From Amycolatopsis sp. NBRC 101858 (GTDB taxonomy: Bacteria > Actinomycetota > Actinomycetes > Mycobacteriales > Pseudonocardiaceae): a stretch of 64,000 nt of DNA. Positions 40,285 to 49,009 of the stretch are shown here, in pieces. Where the stretch lies: positions 1,488,001 to 1,552,000 of the forward strand of contig NZ_BSTD01000002.1 of assembly GCF_030269325.1 (NCBI RefSeq), in the 5' to 3' direction. The notes under the pieces were generated by a model that ran no database searches, was not told the DNA's origin, and saw only the letters and a list, made by a program, of their open reading frames with translations. A program made the position numbers and the translations under genes. The first letter of the stretch is position 1; every line of letters begins with the position of its first letter.

Positions 40285-41289
40285 CTACCACCCCGGGTAT
40301 TCCGCGTGGATCTCGCCGTCGAACAGTCTCCAGTAGAAGGCGTTCATCTTCGCGGCCGCAGGCGCGTGCCGGGCCAGGATCGCGGCCACCTCCGGGGGCA
40401 CGTCGTCCGGGATGCGGCCGGCAGCGCACTGCCGCACGTACTCGTTGCGCGCGACCGGGCCGCCACCGGTCGGCACCGGCACACCGCACACCGCGGTCAC
40501 GAGCCAGTTCACCAAGCGCATGGCGGCGTAACCTTCGTCGTGCGTCGCGTGGCGTTCGGCGAAGCCGCGCTCGGCGGCCGACAGGTCGAAGTGCGGCGAG
40601 GTGGCCAGCCCGAAGTCGGTGAGGTAGATCCGCTCCCCGTCGGTGCGCATGTTGCCGAAGTGCCCGTCCATGTGCAGCAGTTGCCGACCGCGCAGGAACT
40701 CCACGATCTGCGAAAACTGCCGCTCGACCGTGGCCGCTTTGCCGGCGGGGTTCTCCGCCAGCCACTCCGGCATCGGGTGCGGGATGTGTTCGCAGAACAG
40801 CACCAGGCTGCACGATGCCGCGACCAGCGCGTCGAACCGGGCCCGCACGCTCGAGCACCCACCCAGCGCGGCGACCACCTTGTCGACGTCGGCGTACTCC
40901 TCGGCGACCGGCGGACGGCCGGGCAGCACCCGCCAGTGGTGGAGCATCGGGAACGCCTGCGTCTCACCGGCCAGAACGGCGTCGGTGACGATCACGTTCG
41001 CGGCCAGCTCGCGCCACGCGGTGAACCCGGGGCTGACGATGCCGTACTGGCAGTGCACCGGCAGATCGAACAAGTTCGCGGTGGAGCCCGGGTGCGCGAG
41101 CTCGAGATCGGTCAGCGGGATGCGCTTGACGAACACCGGCACGCCCTCGACGTCGAGGACCGCCGAGCCGCCGCCCACGCCCACCCCGGTGGCCTGCCCC
41201 GCGCCGACGAGCGCGGCCAGTTCGCCATCACTGCGGGATTCCAGGAAAGCCGAGAGGTTCCGGTGGCGAGCCTGCCTGGCGGCGATCAC
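40285..41289 (-). CDS. Protein-kinase-fold protein (APH/Ser-Thr kinase-like)
   Basis: 334 residues from GTG 41289. A kinase core is visible: a glycine-rich GVGVGGGSAVLDV near 35-47, likely lysine K55 in PVFVKRIPL, catalytic loop LLHMDGHFGN with D208 and N213, and the magnesium motif LTDFGLA with D225. The HxDxxxxN form resembles aminoglycoside-phosphotransferase-type kinases. The C-terminus is helical. The target (protein or small molecule) cannot be told. There is no transmembrane segment. The ribosome site is not evident. Confidence 0.8.
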   Translation of the reverse strand: MIAARQARHRNLSAFLESRSDGELAALVGAGQATGVGVGGGSAVLDVEGVPVFVKRIPLTDLELAHPGSTANLFDLPVHCQYGIVSPGFTAWRELAANVIVTDAVLAGETQAFPMLHHWRVLPGRPPVAEEYADVDKVVAALGGCSSVRARFDALVAASCSLVLFCEHIPHPMPEWLAENPAGKAATVERQFSQIVEFLRGRQLLHMDGHFGNMRTDGERIYLTDFGLATSPHFDLSAAERGFAERHATHDEGYAAMRLVNWLVTAVCGVPVPTGGGPVARNEYVRQCAAGRIPDDVPPEVAAILARHAPAAAKMNAFYWRLFDGEIHAEYPGW

Positions 41290-41328
41290 CGCACAAGTCT
41301 GCCACGGACCAGACTGCGCCGGCCTTCG

Positions 41329-41613
41329 CTACGAGAGCACCACCACGCACGGGCAAGTACCGGCTACGTGGTTGACCCGCACCGGATCGGCCGACGAAAA
41401 CTCCCCGTACTCCTCGTCCCCGAAACCGATCCGGATGACGTCGGGCGAAGGCGGCTCGAGCACCGTTCCCCGCCGGACGCGGCGGCGGCCGTTCACCGGG
41501 TCGGGCTCGCCGAACACCAGCACCCGGTCACCCGGGGCGAAGTGGCTCCAGTAGCCGCCCTGGCGGGTGCTCCGGGCGGCCGCCGTGAACGCGCGGTCGT
41601 CGATTTCGGTCAT
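41329..41613 (-). CDS. Small conserved-looking protein, function unknown
   Basis: 94 residues, not recognised. ATG 41613 has CCAGGAGG 8 bases upstream, a strong site that decides the start against a longer frame from 41655. The middle (GDRVLVFGEPDPVNGRRRVRRGTVLEPPSPDVIRIGF) reads like a small beta-barrel (SH3/KOW-like), with a cysteine pair near the end (GTCPCVVV). It is divergent from the TetR gene at 41699, so it may be controlled by it. Confidence 0.7.
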   Translation of the reverse strand: MTEIDDRAFTAAARSTRQGGYWSHFAPGDRVLVFGEPDPVNGRRRVRRGTVLEPPSPDVIRIGFGDEEYGEFSSADPVRVNHVAGTCPCVVVLS

Positions 41614-41655
41614 CGGGAACCTCCTGGAGCGGTGCCTGCCGACCACACTACACAT

Positions 41656-41691
41656 ACTTGTTGGTTGACACGCAAGTTACTTTGCTAGACT
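41656..41691 (+). promoter_or_regulatory. Promoter and candidate operator of the TetR gene at 41699
   Basis: TTGACA at 41665-41670 and TAGACT at 41686-41691 (15-base spacing, slightly short) form a plausible promoter 8 bases before the ATG. An inverted repeat ACTTG (41656-41660) / CAAGT (41673-41677) spans the -35. Its position between divergent genes suggests an autoregulatory TetR operator. Confidence 0.5.
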
Positions 41692-41698
41692 CCAGGGC

Positions 41699-42301
41699 AT
41701 GACCACCACCCGCCGCACCCAGCAGCAACGCCGGGACCAGGCCGAAGCCGCGCTGCTGGCCGCCGCCGCCGAACTGGTCGTCGAGCAAGGGGTTCGCTCG
41801 CTGACGCTGGCGCGAGTCGGGCAGCGCGCCGGCTACAGCCGCGGCATCGTCACCCACCACTTCGGCGGCAAGCAGGCACTGGTGGAACGGCTCGCCCGCG
41901 CGACGCAGGCCGGGTTCGTGCCGGGCCTCGGCGATCTGCCGCCCGGACTGGACCGTCTCCTGCGGCTGATCGACGGGTACCTCGGTGAGCTCGCCCGCCT
42001 CGGCGTGTTCAACCAGGCTTTCCTGCTGCTGTGGGCCGAAGCCGCGACCCAGCCCGACCTGGCCCCGATCTTCCGCGAGCGCGACGACGCCTTCCGCGCC
42101 GACCTGCGCGTCGACGTCGAAGCCGGCATCGCGGCCGGCGCCATCGACCCCGGCTTGAGGCCCGACGACGTCGCGATCGCCATCGTCGGGCAGCTCCGCG
42201 GGATCGCCCTGCAGCGGCTGCTGCACCCGCGCGGCGTCGACGTCGAGCAGGTGCGCCGCAGCGTCACCGGCCACTGGCGCCGGGCGCTCGCCCCGGCCTA
42301 G
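41699..42301 (+). CDS. TetR-family transcriptional regulator
   Basis: 200 residues. HTH at about 18-63: VVEQGVRSLTLARVGQRAGY then SRGIVTHHFGGKQALVERL. The C-terminal half is a ligand-binding helical domain (DGYLGELARLGVFNQAFLLLW). ATG 41699 follows CCAGGGC. Its stop TAG shares the palindromic CTAG with the stop of the convergent transposase remnant, so the insertion abuts its very end. Probable targets are itself and the small gene 41329-41613. Confidence 0.9.
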   Translation: MTTTRRTQQQRRDQAEAALLAAAAELVVEQGVRSLTLARVGQRAGYSRGIVTHHFGGKQALVERLARATQAGFVPGLGDLPPGLDRLLRLIDGYLGELARLGVFNQAFLLLWAEAATQPDLAPIFRERDDAFRADLRVDVEAGIAAGAIDPGLRPDDVAIAIVGQLRGIALQRLLHPRGVDVEQVRRSVTGHWRRALAPA

Positions 42302-42864
42302 GTGTATTGCCCTGTGAGGTTGGGACGTGGCCGGCCTGCGAGTGCGGTGTGTCCGCGGTGGTGGTTGCAGGTGTGCAACCAGCCCGGAAGCGCCGCCCGG
42401 CGTTCGGTCTCGGTCCGGTAGGGCTGGCTGTAGGCCCATTCCTCGAGCAGGGTCCGGTTGAACCGCTCGACCTTGCGGTTGGTCTGCGGCCGGTAAGGCC
42501 GGGTGCGTTTGTGGGTGATCTGCGCGTCGCGCAGCGTGTCGCGCCAGGGGCGTGAGCGGTAGCAGGAGCCGTTGTCGGTCAGCACCCGTCGGATGGTGAT
42601 GCCGTAGCCGGCGAAGTGAGCCGGGCGAGCCGGAAGCGGCTCAGGATCCGGTGCATCGTCGAGGGGGTTCAGCCCGAGCAGGTAGGCGATGTGGGCCGGT
42701 CCCCAGCGCCGTATGATCACTCGCCGCTCGACTCGGTTGAGCGTGCGGTTCGGACTGGTGCGAGGCCGGCTGGGCCGATCTGTCATGGCAGCGGTGCCGA
42801 GGTCGCGGTAGCGGCCGGCCCATCGGGCGGCAGTCGAGACCGACACCTGGAAGCGTTCCCGCAC
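42298..42864 (-). pseudogene. IS481-family transposase remnant with internal deletion
   Basis: 188 codons open, against about 320 in intact IS481 transposases. The N-terminal HTH part (ERFQVSVSTAARWAGRYRDLG and RTLNRVERRVIIRRWGPAHI) lacks the first residues. After LLGLNP the frame jumps to the end of the catalytic domain (GITIRRVLTDNGSCYRSRPW, RPYRPQTNRKVERFNRTLL, HHRGHTALAG). The deleted middle would carry the first catalytic aspartate and most of the rve domain, so it cannot transpose. NRK replaces the usual NGK. No inverted repeats or target duplication were recognised. Confidence 0.88.
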
Positions 42865-43065
42865 ACCAAGATCATCCGATCACGTGTCGCCACGATCGCA
42901 ACCTCCCCGGACAAAACACCTAGGGCACCGTTCCTCCCGGTCAGCCGCTGCGAAAACCACCACGGCACGCCGTTTTCGGCGAGAATGACGAACGGGCGGT
43001 CACCGGCCGCCTGCCCGTCGCCTCCGGGTGACCGGCCGTTCCGGACGAACCACCGGTGTGCCCGC

Positions 43066-45873
43066 ATGCCTGATCTGCGCTTCCTGCTGCTGGGCCCGGT
43101 CGAGGCGCACCTGGGCGACCGGCGGCTCGAGCTGGGGCGCCGCCGCGAACGCGCGCTGCTGGCGGTGCTGCTGCTGGAAGCCGGCCACGTCGTCCCCACC
43201 GAGCGGCTGGTCGACCTGCTGTGGGACAACGCCCCGCCGGCCTCGGCCCGCACGGCGGTGCACACCCACGTGTCCAGGCTGCGCACCGCACTCGACCCGG
43301 ATCGGGACGGCCGCCACGGCTTCCGCCTGCACGCCCACCGCCGCGGCTACCTCGCCGAGGCCGGCCCGGACGCGATCGACGCGCACCGGTTCACCGGGCT
43401 CGTGCGCGCCGCCCGTGCCCTCGGCGAGCCGGGTGCGCGGGCCACCGCGCTGCGGACGGCCCTGGCCCTCTGGCGTGGACCGGCCCTGCAGGATTCCGCT
43501 TCTTCCCTGCTCCGGCAACGGCTGACCGCCGAGCTGACCGAGACGCGGTTCACCGCGACCGAACTCGCCCTGGCCGCCGAACTGCAGTGCGGACGGCACC
43601 GTGAGCTCATCGGCGAACTGACCACGCTGACCGCCGAGCACCCCACCCGGGAGACGCTGTGGGCCCAGCTGGCGCTCGCCCTCCACCGCTGCGGCCGCCA
43701 GGCCGACGCGCTGCACACCCTCGACCGGGCCCGGCGGCGCCTGGTCGACGATCTGGGCATCGATCCCGGACCGCAGCTGAGCCGGCTGCACCAGCGGATC
43801 CTGCGCGCCGACCCGGCACTGCACCTCGGCGCGGAACCACCGCACGTCCCCGCCGCCCACCACCAGCTCCCCGCGGACATCGCGGACTTCACCGGGCGCC
43901 GGGAACACCTGCGGCGCCTGCACGAAGTCGCGGACGGCGCGACGTCGGCCACCACGACGACCATCTGCGTCATCGAGGGCATGGGCGGGACCGGCAAGAC
44001 CCGGCTGGCCGTCCGCTTCGCCCACCAGCTGGTGCGCCGCCGCCTGTTCGACGAGATCCAGCTGTGGGCCGACCTGCGCGGGTTCCACCCCGAGCAGCCA
44101 CCCGCCGATCCCGCGGCCGTCCTGGAGAACTTCCTGCGGTTGCTGGGAGTCGCCGCGCACCAGCTCCCGGCCGATCCCGACGCGCGGGCCGCCCTTTACC
44201 GCAGCAGGCTGGCCGGGCGCCGGGCGTTGGTGCTGCTCGACGACGCCGCGTCGGAAGACCAGATCCGCCCCCTGCTGCCCGGAACCGCGGACGGTCTCGT
44301 CGTGGTGACGAGCAGGCGGACGCTGCCCGGCCTCGACGGCGCCGGTTCCCTTCCGGTCGGCGGGTTCAGCACCGCCGAGGCGCTCGAGCTGCTCGACCGC
44401 TACGCCGGGAGCGACCGGGTGCGGCGGGAAGCGGACGACGCACGCCGGCTCGCCGACCTGTGCGGGAACCTGCCGCTCGCCGTCGCGGTCACGGCGCGGC
44501 ACCTGCGGTCCCGCCCGGACTGGCGGCTCGGCGAGCTCGTCCGCCGCCTCGGTACCGGCGAGCGACGGCTCAGCGAACTGTCTCCGCCCGCCCGAGCGGC
44601 TCGCGCCGTCTTCGACCTGTCCTACCGGGGTCTGCCCGCCGGCCACCAGCGGGTCTTCCGCCTGCTGGCGGTCCACCCGGGACGCGACTTCGAGGTCTGC
44701 GCGGTCGCCGCGCTCGCCGGGATCACCGAAGCATCCGCGCAGGCCGTCCTGGACGACCTGCTCGACGAGCACCTGCTGGTGCCGAGCACCCCGCACCGCT
44801 ACGGCATGCACGACCTCATCCGGCAGTACGCCGGCGAGCGGTCCCGCGAGCACGATCCCGGACCGGACCGGCAGGCCGCACTCGACGGCCTCGCCCGCCA
44901 CTACCTCCTCCGGGCCCGCCACGCGACCCTGCTGATCCACCCGCCGGAGACCAGGCGGGTCAGCGCCCCGGAGGGTCCGGCGCCCTGGCGCACCGCCGTC
45001 GAGGCCGTCGAGTGGACGGAGACGGAGTACGAGAACCTCGTCGCCACCGCGCAGGCCGTGGCGACCGCGTCGGACGCCGTGCTGGCACTGGCGCTGGTCG
45101 CCGCCCTCTACCGGCCGCTGGCCAACCGGGGTCACTCGACCGATCGCATCGCCCTCACCAGGATGGCCGTGCGCATCGCCCGGCAGGCCGGCGACCGCCA
45201 CGCCGAGGCGCAGTCCCTGGAAGACCTCGGCACCCTCTGCGGGCAGATCGGGGCGGCCGTCGAGGCCCAGGCCTGCAGCCGGCAGGCGTTCGAGATCTGG
45301 ACCGAGCTGGGCGACCCCGTCGGGCAGCAGGGCTGCCTGGCCGACCTCGGCAACACGTGCCGCCAGCAGGGCGACCACGAGAAAGCCGTCGACTTCCTGC
45401 AGCGGAGCCTCGCGATCGCCGTCGCGTCCGGCAACCGCCGCGGCGAAGCGTCCGTGCTCAACTTCCTCGGCCTGACTTACCAGGGCACGGCCGAGTTCGA
45501 CACCGCGATCGAGCACCTGGCCCGCAGCGCGGCGCTGTTCCACGAGATCGGCAACGAGCTCGGTGCGGCGATCGCGCTGGCCAACCGGGGCTGGGCGCAC
45601 CAGCGCGCCGGACAGCCCGGCGAAGCCGCCGGCTACCACCGGCGCGGCCTGGAGATCTTCCGGGCGATCGGCGATCGCTACAACGAAGCCGAACAGCACT
45701 GGGGCATCGCGCAGGCCGCGCACGACTCCGGCGACCCGGCCACGGCGCGCCCGCACTGGCGCACGGCCATCACGATCCTGCGCGAGATCCAGGCCGTCGA
45801 CGACGAGGAGGCCACCGAGATGCTCGCCCGGGACGTCCCCGCGATGCCCGAGGTCATCCGCCTCAACACCTGA
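43066..45873 (+). CDS. AfsR/SARP-type transcriptional activator with NB-ARC and TPR domains
   Basis: 935 residues. An OmpR-like winged helix at about 1-95 (RRRERALLAVLLLEAGHVVP...SARTAVHTHVSRLRTAL) and a BTAD domain at about 100-245 (ETLWAQLALALHRCGRQADAL). Then an NB-ARC ATPase from about 270 with P-loop GMGGTGKT at 305-312, LVLLDDA as Walker B, TSRRTLPGL, and GNLPLAVAVTA. TPR repeats run from about 690 to 910 (QSLEDLGTLCGQIGAAVEAQA, ASVLNFLGLTYQGTAEFDTA). Such regulators activate secondary-metabolite or stress genes, with the ATPase as switch. ATG 43066 is where the winged helix begins. The transposon remnant lies upstream; the target genes are not obvious. Confidence 0.93.
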   Translation: MPDLRFLLLGPVEAHLGDRRLELGRRRERALLAVLLLEAGHVVPTERLVDLLWDNAPPASARTAVHTHVSRLRTALDPDRDGRHGFRLHAHRRGYLAEAGPDAIDAHRFTGLVRAARALGEPGARATALRTALALWRGPALQDSASSLLRQRLTAELTETRFTATELALAAELQCGRHRELIGELTTLTAEHPTRETLWAQLALALHRCGRQADALHTLDRARRRLVDDLGIDPGPQLSRLHQRILRADPALHLGAEPPHVPAAHHQLPADIADFTGRREHLRRLHEVADGATSATTTTICVIEGMGGTGKTRLAVRFAHQLVRRRLFDEIQLWADLRGFHPEQPPADPAAVLENFLRLLGVAAHQLPADPDARAALYRSRLAGRRALVLLDDAASEDQIRPLLPGTADGLVVVTSRRTLPGLDGAGSLPVGGFSTAEALELLDRYAGSDRVRREADDARRLADLCGNLPLAVAVTARHLRSRPDWRLGELVRRLGTGERRLSELSPPARAARAVFDLSYRGLPAGHQRVFRLLAVHPGRDFEVCAVAALAGITEASAQAVLDDLLDEHLLVPSTPHRYGMHDLIRQYAGERSREHDPGPDRQAALDGLARHYLLRARHATLLIHPPETRRVSAPEGPAPWRTAVEAVEWTETEYENLVATAQAVATASDAVLALALVAALYRPLANRGHSTDRIALTRMAVRIARQAGDRHAEAQSLEDLGTLCGQIGAAVEAQACSRQAFEIWTELGDPVGQQGCLADLGNTCRQQGDHEKAVDFLQRSLAIAVASGNRRGEASVLNFLGLTYQGTAEFDTAIEHLARSAALFHEIGNELGAAIALANRGWAHQRAGQPGEAAGYHRRGLEIFRAIGDRYNEAEQHWGIAQAAHDSGDPATARPHWRTAITILREIQAVDDEEATEMLARDVPAMPEVIRLNT

Positions 45874-45993
45874 AAGCCGTCCACGGGGTGCGGCCGGCCG
45901 CCGATGGCAAGGTGTTCGGCAAGGTCGCCGCGGCACAGTGGGCACGCTCAACCCGGGAGCGCACCGCTCCGGAACCGATCAGGGGGCGTCGCC

Positions 45994-46323
45994 GTGGGAT
46001 CCGAGGGGGCCGGCCGGCCCGTGCCTCCGCTTTCGGCGGAGGTCCTGAGTGAAGCCGCGCGGCGGCCGCACGCGCCCCCGCGGCTGCTGCGTGCCGCCGA
46101 CGCGGTCCTGGACGGCAGGTTCACCTGGGACGAAGTGGCCGGCGGCCGGTGCGAGCACCCGTTCGCCCAGTCGCTGTTCACGCCGAAGGCGGAAGAGACC
46201 CTCTGGCCATACCTCCGCGAGGTCGCCGACGAGCTCGCGGAGCCACCGGACCGGCAGGCCGAACGCGAACCGGCCGCCGAGGACGACGACGAAGACTTCA
46301 GTCTCCGGACCTACCGGCGGTGA
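45994..46323 (+). CDS. Small acidic protein before the WXG-type genes, function unknown
   Basis: 109 residues from GTG 45994, chosen for GGGGG 8 bases upstream. Body VLDGRFTWDEVAGGRCEHPFAQSLFTPKAEETLWPYLREVADEL with an acidic tail AAEDDDEDFSLRT. No signal peptide or membrane helix. It is followed 29 bases later by the WXG-like gene, so it probably belongs to that cluster, perhaps as a chaperone or regulator; this rests on context only. Confidence 0.65.
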   Translation: MGSEGAGRPVPPLSAEVLSEAARRPHAPPRLLRAADAVLDGRFTWDEVAGGRCEHPFAQSLFTPKAEETLWPYLREVADELAEPPDRQAEREPAAEDDDEDFSLRTYRR

Positions 46324-46352
46324 CCGCCGCACTTTCGACCAGGAAGGCACCG

Positions 46353-46703
46353 ATGCAGGACAAGCCCGAACGCGGGCCGGGGTTCTTCGCGGACACCGGT
46401 GGCATCAAAGGGATCGCGGGGCAGCTCGACGACGCCGCGGCGGACCTGCGCGCCCGGACCGCAGAGATGCGCGACCTGATGTTCGGCGCCGCCACGGAGC
46501 CCGGCACCACCACCGGCCCCGCGCTGGTCTTCGGCGGCACGACCGCGGGCGGCGCCACGCTCGGCCGGAAGTTCGACGACCTGATCGCCGAGGTGGCGAG
46601 CTACGGCCAGGCGCTGGGGGAAACGATGAGCGCGGCAGCCGGGCAACTGCGCACGACGGGCGACATCTACGCCCGGACCGAGCACGAGATCAGCGGCACC
46701 TAG
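46353..46703 (+). CDS. Small helical ESX/EspC-like protein
   Basis: 116 residues, with AGGAAGG before ATG 46353. Two long helices, about 20-45 (IAGQLDDAAADLRARTAEMRDLMF) and 75-112 (FDDLIAEVASYGQALGETMSAAAGQLRTTGDIYARTE), joined by a Gly/Thr-rich loop (TEPGTTTGPALVFGGTTAGGA). The C-terminal YARTEHE resembles the YxxxD/E type VII export signal of ESX substrates. There is no WXG. Its gene touches the larger WXG-like gene, suggesting a heterodimer partner. No ESX core genes are in the window. Confidence 0.7.
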   Translation: MQDKPERGPGFFADTGGIKGIAGQLDDAAADLRARTAEMRDLMFGAATEPGTTTGPALVFGGTTAGGATLGRKFDDLIAEVASYGQALGETMSAAAGQLRTTGDIYARTEHEISGT

Positions 46704-46710
46704 GAGCTTC

Positions 46711-47691
46711 ATGTCCGCCTTTCCGGAATTCCCCGCTGATCCGAAGCACCTCGGCCAGGCTTTCTTCACCGAGTGCCACGCTTCGCTCGCCAAGAAGATC
46801 CACGACGAAACGCCCATGCCGCACCAGATCCTGGACAAGGGCGCCGGGCCCGGTGCGGGCTCGCCCGTCGCCGAGCCGGAGGTGTGGCAGCACCGGGTCG
46901 ACGACGCGATGGCGGACCTGGCGTACTGGCAGAGCTACGCACTCGACGGCGACGTGAGCCTCATTTCCGGCCACGGACCGTGGATGACGCTGGTCGACAA
47001 GGGAAACGCCTTGTACAGCAGGGCGTGCAGCGACATGAAGAACGCGGTCGCGGCCATGGACGACGTCTGGAGCGGCGCCGCGCACCAGGAGGCCAAGCGT
47101 TACCTGCAGACCACGTCCGGCCTCGTGGAAGGCTATTGCCCCAGCCCGGGCAGCGGCGAGACGGGAATCATCAACGAAGCCGCCATCCAGCTGGAGGGTG
47201 CGTACCTGACGGCGGTGGCGTTCAAGAAGGACCTGTACAACCTGGCCAAGCAGGCGTCGGACGCGCTCGACCAGCTCGACAAGGGCGGGACCGGTGAAGC
47301 GATCGGCGTCGGCCTGATCGTCGGCGGGCTCGCGCTCGAGGGGCTGGGAGCCGTGCTCCAGAACGCGAAATCGCCGGTGACCGCCTTCGGGGGTGGCGTG
47401 CTGTCCGCGCTCGGTGATCTCGTCCTGAGCAACGGAATCGACAAGGTCGAGAAGCAGTACGTCGGCGGCCGGGACCCCGGGGAGATCATGCGCACGCTGA
47501 GGACCGCGACGACCAAGGCCCAGGAGAGCTACTCGGTCGCCGCCGACCGCGCGGGCCGGGACCTGAGCAAGATCTGGGAAGAGATCGACAGCAAGATGAC
47601 CAACGCCGTCCTGCACCCCCTGTCCGCACCGGCCCCGAACGTCGCGATATCGCCCGCCGCCCGGCTGTCGAGGCTCTTCCCCGAGGGCTGA
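46711..47691 (+). CDS. WXG-type helical protein, probable type VII secretion substrate
   Basis: 326 residues, with GGAG 5 bases before ATG 46711. WSG in MDDVWSGAAHQEAKRYLQ near 116-133 is a WXG turn between helices. A hydrophobic glycine-rich segment (GEAIGVGLIVGGLALEGLGAVL near 193-214) may insert in membrane or form a hairpin, and helical coils follow (YSVAADRAGRDLSKIWEEID). There is no recognised C-terminal toxin domain. It reads as a paired substrate with the 116-residue protein. Function unknown. Confidence 0.7.
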   Translation: MSAFPEFPADPKHLGQAFFTECHASLAKKIHDETPMPHQILDKGAGPGAGSPVAEPEVWQHRVDDAMADLAYWQSYALDGDVSLISGHGPWMTLVDKGNALYSRACSDMKNAVAAMDDVWSGAAHQEAKRYLQTTSGLVEGYCPSPGSGETGIINEAAIQLEGAYLTAVAFKKDLYNLAKQASDALDQLDKGGTGEAIGVGLIVGGLALEGLGAVLQNAKSPVTAFGGGVLSALGDLVLSNGIDKVEKQYVGGRDPGEIMRTLRTATTKAQESYSVAADRAGRDLSKIWEEIDSKMTNAVLHPLSAPAPNVAISPAARLSRLFPEG

Positions 47692-48094
47692 CCGGTACCG
47701 GCTCGTCCGCCTCGGCGAAGGCCGAGAGGTCGTGGTTCGCCGCGTTGCTCGGCGCCACGACGGGGTCGCCGGCCCGGATGGTCACGCCGCCGCCCAGAAC
47801 GCCCACGAGATCGCCGGCGATCTCGACCTCGACCGGATCCTCGATCTCGTGATGGGCCATCGCGAAGATCCCCGGCACCCCGGACTACCGGCAGCCGATC
47901 CTCGACGCGGCCCTCGCCGGGCTGCGCGAGCACCACGCCTGAGGTCCGCGCGCCTGGCGCGGGTGCGGTTTCCGACGAACCGCGTAGGCCGATCGAGGTA
48001 CCGCGCCCGGTGCGTGATCACCACTCTTGACAAGTGGCCGGAGAAGCACCTACATGGACATTGGTTCAAACCACTCGGCAGGAGTTGAGCTACC
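47692..48094. other. Intergenic region with possible hairpin
   Basis: About 400 bases without a gene I trust. CTCGGC-GAAG-GCCGAG (47711-47726) could end the WXG-type transcript. A short minus-strand frame from 47860 reads plausibly (AHHEIEDPVEVEIAGDLVGV) but runs into antisense of the WXG gene. AGGAG at 48080-48084 serves the Endo-H-like gene. Confidence 0.5.
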
Positions 48095-48997
48095 GTGGTC
48101 AAGCTTGGTCGGATCACCGCGTTGCTGGCAGGCACCGCCCTCGTGGCGGGCATGATGACGGGCACGAGTGCGGCGAGTACGCCCGCCGCGCCGCGCAAGA
48201 CCGGGCCGATCAGCGTGGCCTACGTCGAGGTGAACAACAACAGCATGCTGAACGTGGGCAAGTACGCGCTGGCCCAGGGCGGCGGCAACGTGTTCGACAT
48301 CGGCGTCATCTTCGCCGCCAACATCAACTACGACACCGCGACGAAGTCGGCGTACCTGTACTTCAACCCGAACGTGCAGAACGTGCTGGACAACGTCAGC
48401 ACCCAGGTCCGCCCGCTGCAGGCCAAGGGCATCAAGGTCATGCTGTCGATCCTGGGCAACCACCAGGGCGCCGGGTTCGCCAACTTCCCGTCCCAGCAGG
48501 CGGCCGCGGCCTTCGCCAAGCAGCTCTCCGACGCCGTGACCAAGTACGGGCTCGACGGCATCGACTTCGACGACGAATACACCGAGTACGGCAACAACGG
48601 CACGGGCCAGCCGAACGCCAGCTCCTTCGTCTACCTCGTCTCGGCCCTGCGCGCGGCGATGCCCACCAAGCTGATCTCGCTGTACAACATCGGCCCGTCG
48701 GCGTCGAGGTTGTCCTACGGCGGGGTCGACATCTCGTCGAAGTTCACCTACGCCTGGAACCCGTACTACGGCACCTGGGGCGTGCCGAACATCGCCCTCC
48801 CCAAGTCCGGGCTCTCCCCCGCGGCGGTGCAGATCGCGGCGACGTCCACCAGCACCGCGGCCAGTCTCGCCCAGCGAACCGTGAGCGAAGGCTACGGCGT
48901 TTTCCTGACCTACAACCTCGGTGCGAGCGATGCGCACACGTACATCTCCAGCTTCACGAGGCCGTTGTACGGCAAGGACGCCGTGTACACGAACTGA
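48095..48997 (+). CDS. Secreted endo-beta-N-acetylglucosaminidase (Endo H-like, GH18)
   Basis: 300 residues from GTG 48095, with AGGAG 10 bases upstream. Sec signal at about 1-27 (LLAGTALVAGMMTGTSAA). The GH18 active-site strand is DGIDFDDE at 154-161, fitting DxxDxDxE with acid/base Glu161, and is followed by YTEYG as in Endo H. Endo H-type enzymes cut the chitobiose core of N-glycans on glycoproteins outside the cell, releasing high-mannose sugar. Length and single-domain build match Endo H. Convergent with the nuclease operon. Confidence 0.93.
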   Translation: MVKLGRITALLAGTALVAGMMTGTSAASTPAAPRKTGPISVAYVEVNNNSMLNVGKYALAQGGGNVFDIGVIFAANINYDTATKSAYLYFNPNVQNVLDNVSTQVRPLQAKGIKVMLSILGNHQGAGFANFPSQQAAAAFAKQLSDAVTKYGLDGIDFDDEYTEYGNNGTGQPNASSFVYLVSALRAAMPTKLISLYNIGPSASRLSYGGVDISSKFTYAWNPYYGTWGVPNIALPKSGLSPAAVQIAATSTSTAASLAQRTVSEGYGVFLTYNLGASDAHTYISSFTRPLYGKDAVYTN

Positions 48998-49009
48998 GCC
49001 GCCCGCCGG

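Noticed and set aside
47486..47860. Minus-strand small frame starting AHHEIEDPVEVEIAGD
   Set aside because: The first 55 residues look natural, but the frame continues antisense through the WXG-type gene, has no ribosome site I trust and matches nothing I recognise.
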